DNA of 7,220 nucleotides from NCBI GenBank assembly GCA_017940705.1, contig JAGAYB010000260.1, positions 1-7,220 of the forward strand, written 5' to 3'. The translations under genes and the position numbers were made by a program. The stretch is from Selenomonas sp. GTDB lineage: Bacteria > Bacillota_C > Negativicutes > Selenomonadales > Selenomonadaceae. Under the pieces are notes generated by a model. The model was not told the origin of the DNA and searched no databases. It saw nothing but the letters and a program-made list of their open reading frames with translations. Shown here piece after piece: positions 1 through 3,857 of this stretch. Every line of letters starts with the position of its first letter. Position 1 is the stretch's first letter.

Positions 1-1029
1 GGTGAGGGCACCTTCCAGCTCACGGATATTGCTGTCAATGCGGCTGGCGATATAGACCATTACATCATCGGGGACGCTGAAATGGTCGCTCTGGGCCTTG
101 TTTTTCAGGATGGCGATACGGGTTTCCAAATCCGGTGCCTGAATATCGGTGGTCAGACCCCATTCAAACCGGGAACGCAGGCGTTCTTCAAGGCGTTCCA
201 CTTCGCGCGGCGGTCTATCGGAAGACAGGATAACCTGTTTCTGGGCATCGTAGAGGGTGTTGAAGGTGTGGAAAAATTCTTCCTGTGTACTGGTCTTTCC
301 GGAAATAAACTGGATATCATCGACCATCAGTACGTCAATGTTGCGGTACTTCTGGCGGAATTTATCCGAAGTACCCTGCTGGATTGCCTGAATGATTTCG
401 TTGGTGAACTGCTCGCTGGACACGTAGAGGACACGCATCTCAGGATGGTTTTTCAGTACCCGGTTGCCAATGGCATGCATGAGGTGGGTCTTGCCCAGAC
501 CTACGCCGCCGTACATAAAGAAGGGGTTGTAGGTCTTGCCGGGCTTATCAGCCACAGCCATCGCCGCTGCATGGGCTATGTTGTTGGACTTGCCGGTTAC
601 GAAGGTATCAAAAGTGTATTTGGGATTTAGAGAGGAATTATCACCGGGAGCGACAATATGGGTCTCAGCCACAGTTTCGGCAGTATTTTCACCTTCGACG
701 AAGAGCGAGCCTTGCTGGGGATTGTTTTTTTTGTCTTTTTTGGCTGCTGCGGCCGGTATAGTTTCAGCCGGTGTCTCTGTGGCAACAACGGTAAAGGTTA
801 TATGTTTGCTGGCTCCCAGTACATCACTGACAGCATCTTCAATGAAAGACTGATAATGGCCTGCTATCCATTCTTTGGCCATTTCGGTTTGTGTGCCAAG
901 GACAAGCTCGGATTCAGAGAGGGAGATGGGCTGGACTGGATTGAGCCAATTAAAAGCCGAGGGGGCGAGTTGTTCCTTCATGTTATCTAAAATCTGCGCC
1001 CAAACAGCTTGCAGCTGTGATTGCTCCAT
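1..1029 (-). CDS. dnaA: Chromosomal replication initiator protein DnaA, partial (C-terminus off the left edge)
   Basis: DnaA is the AAA+ ATPase that binds DnaA boxes and opens oriC in the cytoplasm. Read on the minus strand from the ATG at 1029-1027, the frame stays open for 343 codons to the window edge. Domain I covers about residues 1-80 (start [10 protein letters not shown]). A polar, Ala/Lys-rich domain II linker runs to about residue 134. The AAA+ domain III begins near [10 protein letters not shown] (about 135-144). Walker A is GGVGLGKT at 174-181, Walker B ends in VDD at 236-238, and the RLRSRFEWG segment carries the probable arginine finger at R287. The last visible residues, [10 protein letters not shown], belong to the end of domain III. 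The DNA-binding domain IV, about 100 residues, lies outside the window. An AGAAAGGA ribosome site at 1046-1039 precedes the start by about 9 bases. The gene is divergent from rpmH across box-rich DNA, so autoregulation by DnaA is plausible. Identity is certain. Confidence 0.98.
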   Translation of the reverse strand, partial: MEQSQLQAVWAQILDNMKEQLAPSAFNWLNPVQPISLSESELVLGTQTEMAKEWIAGHYQSFIEDAVSDVLGASKHITFTVVATETPAETIPAAAAKKDKKNNPQQGSLFVEGENTAETVAETHIVAPGDNSSLNPKYTFDTFVTGKSNNIAHAAAMAVADKPGKTYNPFFMYGGVGLGKTHLMHAIGNRVLKNHPEMRVLYVSSEQFTNEIIQAIQQGTSDKFRQKYRNIDVLMVDDIQFISGKTSTQEEFFHTFNTLYDAQKQVILSSDRPPREVERLEERLRSRFEWGLTTDIQAPDLETRIAILKNKAQSDHFSVPDDVMVYIASRIDSNIRELEGALT

Positions 1030-1038
1030 GTATTAAGT

Positions 1039-1046
1039 TCCTTTCT
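1039..1046 (-). promoter_or_regulatory. Ribosome binding site of dnaA
   Basis: On the minus strand the sequence AGAAAGGA ends 9 bases before the dnaA ATG. It is a good Shine-Dalgarno match and supports the start at 1029 rather than an internal ATG. Confidence 0.8.
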
Positions 1047-1085
1047 GCGTATAGATTAGAAAAAAGTTTCCACAAGTGCATAAAA

Positions 1086-1117
1086 TTATCCACATTATTA
1101 TCCACAACTGTGGATAA
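1086..1117. other. oriC part 1: three perfect DnaA boxes beside dnaA
   Basis: Three exact matches to the consensus TTATCCACA lie within 32 bases: 1086-1094 and 1098-1106 on the plus strand, and 1109-1117 on the minus strand. The first two are direct repeats with starts 12 bases apart. The second and third form an inverted pair separated by only two bases (AC). A weaker two-mismatch site (GTTTCCACA) lies at 1066-1074. DnaA binds such 9-mers, and clusters upstream of dnaA are part of oriC in many Firmicutes. They sit in what would be the dnaA 5' leader or promoter, so they may serve both replication and dnaA autoregulation. Confidence 0.9.
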
Positions 1118-1156
1118 ATGAAGGCTTCCGCAGGAGAGAGGCGGTGAAAATGGGAT

Positions 1157-1182
1157 AAAAAGGCGGGAGCCAAATACTCCCG
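1157..1182 (-). terminator. Minus-strand intrinsic-terminator-like hairpin in the dnaA leader
   Basis: Read on the minus strand, CGGGAG (1182-1177) and CTCCCG (1169-1164) form a perfect 6 bp GC-rich stem with a 7-base loop. Two C and five T (1161-1157) follow. On the plus strand the hairpin is followed by A residues, so the terminator reading applies to transcription toward dnaA. It lies about 130 bases upstream of the dnaA start, between the two DnaA box clusters. It could end a transcript entering oriC or act as a dnaA attenuator. The stem is short, so strength is uncertain. Confidence 0.55.
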
Positions 1183-1208
1183 AAAAATACGTCTTGTAGA
1201 GTTTTCCG

Positions 1209-1260
1209 CAAAATTATCAACAATATCTTATCAAAATAATCCATAGTTATCAACAGTTTT
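1209..1260. other. AT-rich stretch within oriC
   Basis: Positions 1211-1260 contain only 10 G or C in 50 bases (80% A+T), unlike the adjoining genes. The stretch lies between the perfect and the degenerate DnaA box clusters and includes two boxes of the form TTATCAACA. It could be a site of helix opening. However, in Bacillus subtilis the unwinding element lies on the other side of dnaA, next to dnaN, which is outside this window. I did not see a clear DnaA-trio run. Confidence 0.4.
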
Positions 1261-1323
1261 TCCGTGGATAAGGTGATAAAAAAGCAAATTATCCCCAGAT
1301 TGCGGGGAAAAATAAGTGGATAA
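1214..1323. other. oriC part 2: five one-mismatch DnaA boxes between the AT-rich stretch and the rpmH promoter
   Basis: Five 9-mers differ from TTATCCACA by one base: TTATCAACA at 1214-1222 and 1247-1255 (plus), TTATCCACG at 1263-1271 (minus), TTATCCCCA at 1289-1297 (plus), and TTATCCACT at 1315-1323 (minus). Further two-mismatch sites lie around 1228-1236 and 1237-1245. The density is far above chance even for AT-rich DNA. The last box ends five bases before the rpmH -35, so DnaA occupancy could also affect rpmH transcription (inference). Confidence 0.75.
1225..1253 (-). promoter_or_regulatory. Candidate sigma-A promoter toward dnaA
   Basis: On the minus strand TTGATA (1253-1248, five of six consensus bases) is separated by 17 bases from TAAGAT (1230-1225, four of six). 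Transcription would begin near 1218, enter the terminator-like hairpin at 1182-1157, and continue to dnaA at 1029. The -35 overlaps the one-mismatch DnaA box at 1247-1255, and the box at 1214-1222 covers the expected start. I saw no better promoter closer to dnaA. The surrounding DNA is about 80% A+T, so a chance match is possible. Confidence 0.4.
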
Positions 1324-1327
1324 AATA

Positions 1328-1356
1328 TTGACACCACACAGGGCTTAGGCTATAAT
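1328..1356 (+). promoter_or_regulatory. Perfect-consensus sigma-A promoter for rpmH
   Basis: TTGACA at 1328-1333 and TATAAT at 1351-1356 match both consensus hexamers exactly, with the ideal 17-base spacer. The expected start is near 1363, giving an rpmH leader of about 125 bases. It would drive the abundant ribosomal protein L34 and, by read-through of the terminator at 1632-1660, rnpA and the genes beyond. Confidence 0.9.
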
Positions 1357-1362
1357 TCATAG

Positions 1363-1486
1363 TGATTCTTAGCGCGAGGATGTAAATTTTCCTGCGAATG
1401 AGAGACTTGATTAGCAATTTCTGATGCCTTGCTTCTATACGACAGAGAATATCAGAATAAAAACAGGTTAAGGAGGTGTTTACCGA
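1363..1486 (+). promoter_or_regulatory. Untranslated leader of rpmH
   Basis: About 125 bases separate the predicted transcription start from the rpmH ATG, and I see no gene in them. Two foldable elements are visible. CGC-(G)-AGGA at 1373-1380 can pair with TCCT-GCG at 1390-1396. TTCTGAT at 1419-1425 is the exact reverse complement of ATCAGAA at 1451-1457. The second could close a long imperfect hairpin just ahead of the ribosome site. No known riboswitch class was recognised. Confidence 0.4.
1470..1478 (+). promoter_or_regulatory. Strong ribosome binding site of rpmH
   Basis: AAGGAGGTG is a near-complete complement of the 16S rRNA 3' end. It ends 8 bases before the rpmH ATG at 1487, as expected for a highly translated ribosomal protein gene. 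Confidence 0.9.
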
Positions 1487-1621
1487 ATGAAAATGACTTT
1501 TCAGCCGAACAACCATTGGAGAAAGAAGACTCATGGCTTCCGTGAGCGCATGAAGACGAAGGGCGGCCGTCTCGTTTTGAAGAGAAGACGCCAGCGTGGC
1601 AGAAAGAAGCTTTCGGCATAA
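1487..1621 (+). CDS. rpmH: 50S ribosomal protein L34
   Basis: L34 is a small, very basic protein of the large ribosomal subunit. The gene encodes 44 residues, the family's usual length, from ATG 1487 to TAA 1619-1621. The sequence begins [20 protein letters not shown] and ends RGRKKLSA. It shows the conserved TFQPN N-terminus, the THGFR.RM core and the Arg/Lys-rich C-terminal half, so identification is unambiguous. A perfect-consensus promoter and a strong Shine-Dalgarno site precede it, and an intrinsic terminator follows within 11 bases. Adjacency to rnpA downstream and dnaA upstream (divergent) is conserved across many bacteria. Confidence 0.98.
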   Translation: MKMTFQPNNHWRKKTHGFRERMKTKGGRLVLKRRRQRGRKKLSA

Positions 1622-1631
1622 ATTTTACAGC

Positions 1632-1660
1632 AAGGTCACTTAGCGGTGACCTTTTTTCTT
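1632..1660 (+). terminator. Intrinsic terminator between rpmH and rnpA
   Basis: AAGGTCAC (1632-1639) and GTGACCTT (1646-1653) form a perfect 8 bp stem around TTAGCG. The run TTTTTT at 1652-1657 follows and overlaps the stem end. It starts 11 bases after the rpmH stop. No convincing promoter was seen between it and rnpA, so rnpA probably depends on read-through. This would keep RNase P protein far below L34 in amount. Confidence 0.88.
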
Positions 1661-1690
1661 AGTTTAGTAACGATTTTTTAGATAGATTTT

Positions 1691-1696
1691 GGTGAA
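1691..1696 (+). promoter_or_regulatory. Ribosome binding site choosing the rnpA start
   Basis: GGTGAA at 1691-1696 matches the GGTGA part of the Shine-Dalgarno complement and lies 7 bases before ATG 1704. The in-frame TTG at 1689 and GTG at 1692 overlap this site and have no ribosome site of their own, so ATG 1704 is preferred. Confidence 0.6.
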
Positions 1697-1703
1697 TTTA
1701 GGT

Positions 1704-2060
1704 ATGTTTACACTACCGCGACGGCGAATGCTAAAACGCCGCAATGATTTTCAGCGTGTGTATCGTAAGGGAAAGTCTCTGGCCAACCGTTACTTTGTCC
1801 TCTATGTGTTTGAGTCGGAGGAGCTGGACGGCAAGGTGGGCTTTGCAGCCGGTAAAAAGCTGGGATGTGCGGTGCAGCGCAACCGGGCAAAAAGGTTGCT
1901 GCGTGAGAGCTACCGCCTGCACAGCCACGAGCTGCGTCAGGGAATAGCCTTGTTACTGGTAGCGCGGCGTCCCCTGTTGGATGTGAAATGCAATGTGGTG
2001 GAAAAGGCCTTCCTTTCCTTAGGGAAAAAGGCAGGTATTTTCTGTACATATAAGGAATAG
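1704..2060 (+). CDS. rnpA: Ribonuclease P protein component
   Basis: RnpA is the basic protein subunit that pairs with the catalytic RNase P RNA to remove 5' leaders from precursor tRNAs. From ATG 1704 the product is 118 residues, normal for the family. The N-terminal [20 protein letters not shown] is the usual opening (LKRR..F..VYR). The signature [10 protein letters not shown] occupies residues 59-68, with the conserved R59-N60-R61 RNR box. Upstream in-frame TTG 1689 and GTG 1692 would add up to five residues but lack a ribosome site; ATG 1728 would delete the conserved TLP segment. The gene follows the rpmH terminator and is followed 17 bases later by yidD, the common Firmicutes order. Confidence 0.96.
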   Translation: MFTLPRRRMLKRRNDFQRVYRKGKSLANRYFVLYVFESEELDGKVGFAAGKKLGCAVQRNRAKRLLRESYRLHSHELRQGIALLLVARRPLLDVKCNVVEKAFLSLGKKAGIFCTYKE

Positions 2061-2064
2061 GAAC

Positions 2065-2070
2065 AGAGGT
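2065..2070 (+). promoter_or_regulatory. Ribosome binding site choosing the yidD start
   Basis: AGAGGT at 2065-2070 lies 7 bases before GTG 2078. The in-frame TTG at 2072 is only one base away from it, too close for initiation, and ATG 2090 would lose part of the N-terminal helix. GTG 2078 is therefore preferred. Confidence 0.6.
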
Positions 2071-2077
2071 TTTGGCA

Positions 2078-2287
2078 GTGAAGAAAATAATGCTGCTCTT
2101 GATTTGGGGATATCAGCATCTGATTTCTCCATTAAAACCGCCTGCCTGCCGTTATATTCCGACTTGCTCGGAATATGCACGGCTTGCCATTGAAAAATAC
2201 GGAGCCCGGCGCGGAGGCTGGCTGGCCATAAAGCGCATCCTGCGCTGCCATCCCTGGCATGCTGGCGGCTATGACCCCGTGCCCTAA
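2078..2287 (+). CDS. yidD: Membrane protein insertion efficiency factor YidD
   Basis: YidD is a small inner-face membrane-associated protein thought to help YidC-dependent membrane protein insertion; its exact mechanism is not settled. From GTG 2078 it has 69 residues, typical of the family. It opens with a hydrophobic, probably amphipathic helix ([18 protein letters not shown]). The family signature follows: [12 protein letters not shown] (residues 23-34, C24 and C30), then [19 protein letters not shown] to the end with C57 and the invariant GGYDPVP tail. It lies 17 bases after rnpA and 52 bases before yidC, the conserved context, and is probably co-transcribed with both. The GTG start and the moderate ribosome site suggest low expression (inference). 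Confidence 0.95.
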   Translation: MKKIMLLLIWGYQHLISPLKPPACRYIPTCSEYARLAIEKYGARRGGWLAIKRILRCHPWHAGGYDPVP

Positions 2288-2326
2288 AAGGCGTTATATA
2301 AAAGATGTTGTCGATTGATTTAGATT

Positions 2327-2330
2327 AGGA
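2327..2330 (+). promoter_or_regulatory. Ribosome binding site supporting a TTG start of yidC
   Basis: AGGA at 2327-2330 lies 9 bases before TTG 2340. The nearby GTG 2332 and ATG 2335 are in other frames, and the next in-frame methionine codon (M57 region onward) would remove the first membrane helix. TTG is therefore the likely start. Confidence 0.6.
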
Positions 2331-2339
2331 CGTGATGGT

Positions 2340-3014
2340 TTGGAATTTTTTAGTACGTTGTTTTCTCCTATCGAAAGTCTTCTGCGTTTTGTGCTGGAAA
2401 CGCTCTTTGCGATTACCAGCGCGGCAGGTTTTGCCAGCTACGGCTGGGCCATTGTCCTGCTGACAATCATCATTAAGATGATTCTCTATCCGCTGACGGT
2501 TAAGCAGGTTAAATCCATGAAGGCCATGCAGGAACTGTCCCCGAAGATGAAGAAAATACAGGAAAAATACAAGGATAATCCCCAGATGATGCAGCAGAAA
2601 ATCGGTGCGCTTTATCAGGAGGCCGGGGTAAATCCGCTGGCCGGCTGTCTGCCGCTCCTGATTCAGATGCCGATTCTCATGGGTATGTACTATTCCTTGT
2701 ACAATTTCACATATCCTTCTGAGGCTTCGGCAGTATTTCTGTGGATGCCGAATATGTCTGAGCCTGACCCACTGTACATCCTGCCGGTATTGTCGGCTTT
2801 GACGACTTTCCTGCAGCAGAAGATGACCACCACGGAAATGAATCCGCAGATGAAGATGATGATGTTCATCATGCCGCTCTTTATCGGCTGGATCAGCATA
2901 AGCTTCCCCTCGGGACTGGTGCTTTACTGGGTGACGATGAATGTGGTGCAGATTGCACAGCAGTGGTGGATGTATCGTGGTGACAACACGGCACCGAAAA
3001 AGGAGGCCGCTTAA
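2340..3014 (+). CDS. yidC: Membrane protein insertase YidC/Oxa1 family
   Basis: YidC inserts and folds proteins in the cytoplasmic membrane, alone or with SecYEG. The 224-residue product is short, like Firmicutes and Oxa1-type members, and lacks the large periplasmic domain of E. coli YidC. An N-terminal amphipathic or hydrophobic segment (about 5-29) has no lipobox cysteine. Membrane segments follow at about 34-52, 102-122, 145-161, 173-188 and 190-208. The charged cytoplasmic hairpin (about 55-95, KAMQELSPKMKKIQEKY) sits between the first two. The motif YPLTVKQ (50-56), NPLAGCLPLLIQMPI and the C-terminal LYW segment are family hallmarks. The position normally held by the groove arginine is K46. 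The stop overlaps the khpB start by one base, so translation is probably coupled. Confidence 0.96.
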   Translation: MEFFSTLFSPIESLLRFVLETLFAITSAAGFASYGWAIVLLTIIIKMILYPLTVKQVKSMKAMQELSPKMKKIQEKYKDNPQMMQQKIGALYQEAGVNPLAGCLPLLIQMPILMGMYYSLYNFTYPSEASAVFLWMPNMSEPDPLYILPVLSALTTFLQQKMTTTEMNPQMKMMMFIMPLFIGWISISFPSGLVLYWVTMNVVQIAQQWWMYRGDNTAPKKEAA

Positions 3015-3778
3015 TGGAACGAGTGGTAGAAGTTACGGGCAAGACTGTGGAAGCAGCCGTGGAAAATGCTCTCAAAGAGCTGGGCTGTACAGCCGCTGAC
3101 GTTGACTATGAAGTAATAGAGGAACCCTCCAAAGGCTTGTTCGGCCTGTTCGGTGTAAAACCGGCCCGGGTTCGCGTAACGAAAAAAGAACAGGCAGCTC
3201 CGGCACCTGTGGCAGAGTCTGTCTCTGCTGTCCCGGAAGAATCTGCAAGTCAGGCAGAAGAAAACTGTATCGTGCCTGCTGATGAACAGCTGCAGCGTGC
3301 TGAAAAATTCTTTAATGATGTGTTTGCTGCTATGGATATTGAGGTGCAGTGGCAGCGTCATGACAGCAGCGAAGGCGTTGTTTACGACCTGATTGGCGAA
3401 AATCTGGGAATCCTGATTGGCAAGCATGGCCAGACGCTTGATTCCCTGCAGTATCTGGTAAATCTTACGGCTAACCGCGGTAACGCGGAAAACCGTGTGC
3501 ATATCATTTTGGACATTGAAGGTTATCGCGCCCGCCGCGAAGAAACCTTGATGCGCCTGGCAGGACATTTGGCAGAGAAGGCCTGCCGTATCGGTGATGA
3601 GGTTCATTTGGAACCCATGAACCGCCATGAGCGCAAGATTATTCACATGGCATTGCAGGATAACCGCCGTGTGTCGACCTATAGTGCCGGTGATGAACCG
3701 CGCCGCTATGTGGTCATTGCTCCCCGTCGCCGCCGTCGCCGTCGCGATTATGACCGGGAGAATTACGGAGAAGAATAA
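3014..3778 (+). CDS. khpB: RNA-binding protein KhpB (Jag, KH and R3H domains)
   Basis: KhpB (also called Jag or EloR) is a cytoplasmic RNA-binding protein that in Gram-positive bacteria partners with KhpA and affects cell elongation and small-RNA or mRNA levels. The 254 residues show the full architecture. The Jag-N domain is at about 1-55 (GKTVEAAVENALKELG, then KGLFGLFGVKPARVRV). An Ala/Pro/Glu-rich linker covers about 60-90. The KH domain (about 105-170) has the GKHG loop at 136-139. The R3H domain (about 171-237) has R207 and H211 in RKIIH. The C-terminus adds seven consecutive arginines (238-244) and an acidic end. The start is firm: AGGAGG at 3001-3006 is 7 bases upstream, and ATG overlaps the yidC stop in TAATG. 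Pairing with yidC is widely conserved and suggests a link to membrane or envelope biogenesis. Confidence 0.95.
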   Translation: MERVVEVTGKTVEAAVENALKELGCTAADVDYEVIEEPSKGLFGLFGVKPARVRVTKKEQAAPAPVAESVSAVPEESASQAEENCIVPADEQLQRAEKFFNDVFAAMDIEVQWQRHDSSEGVVYDLIGENLGILIGKHGQTLDSLQYLVNLTANRGNAENRVHIILDIEGYRARREETLMRLAGHLAEKACRIGDEVHLEPMNRHERKIIHMALQDNRRVSTYSAGDEPRRYVVIAPRRRRRRRDYDRENYGEE

Positions 3779-3800
3779 GTATTGCTATAGCAAGAGAGCT

Positions 3801-3838
3801 GTGAAAGGGCTGTCTCATTATTGAGGCTGCCCTTTTAC
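3801..3838 (+). terminator. Imperfect hairpin between khpB and mnmE, possible weak terminator
   Basis: GTGAAAGGGC (3801-3810) pairs with GCCCTTTTAC (3829-3838) over 10 bp with one G-T wobble. After one T-T mismatch, GTCTCA (3812-3817) pairs with TGAGGC (3822-3827) around a TTAT loop. Taking only the GGGC/GCCC-based stem, TTTT follows, as in an intrinsic terminator, but the T run is short. It could partly separate the yidC-khpB and mnmE-mnmG transcripts or be an RNA processing or stability element. Confidence 0.5.
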
Positions 3839-3857
3839 GTTATGAGAAGGTGAATTT

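Noticed and set aside
82..990. Plus-strand open frames at 82-630, 536-853 and 658-990 opposite dnaA
   Set aside because: They lie wholly antisense to an unmistakable dnaA with intact AAA+ motifs, overlap one another, and show no recognisable domain.
1048..1075. Minus-strand TTGTGG / 16 / TATACG as a dnaA promoter
   Set aside because: The start point would fall on the dnaA ribosome binding site, and the -35 match coincides with a DnaA-box-like sequence.
1292..1308. TCCCC/GGGGA hairpin in oriC as a terminator
   Set aside because: The stem is only 5 bp and no T run directly follows on either strand; the left arm is also part of a DnaA box.
1098..1534. Minus-strand open frames 1098-1337 and 1289-1534 in the dnaA-rpmH interval
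   Set aside because: They run through DnaA boxes, the rpmH promoter and rpmH itself. They have no ribosome site or family resemblance, and AT-rich DNA explains the open frames.
3011..3646. Minus-strand 211-codon open frame opposite khpB
   Set aside because: It is the shadow of khpB, whose KH and R3H motifs and ribosome site are clear; the antisense product resembles no family.
3782..3793. Perfect 12-base palindrome TTGCTATAGCAA just after khpB
   Set aside because: A 12-base palindrome is expected about once in 4 kb by chance, and no partner copy or known operator was recognised.
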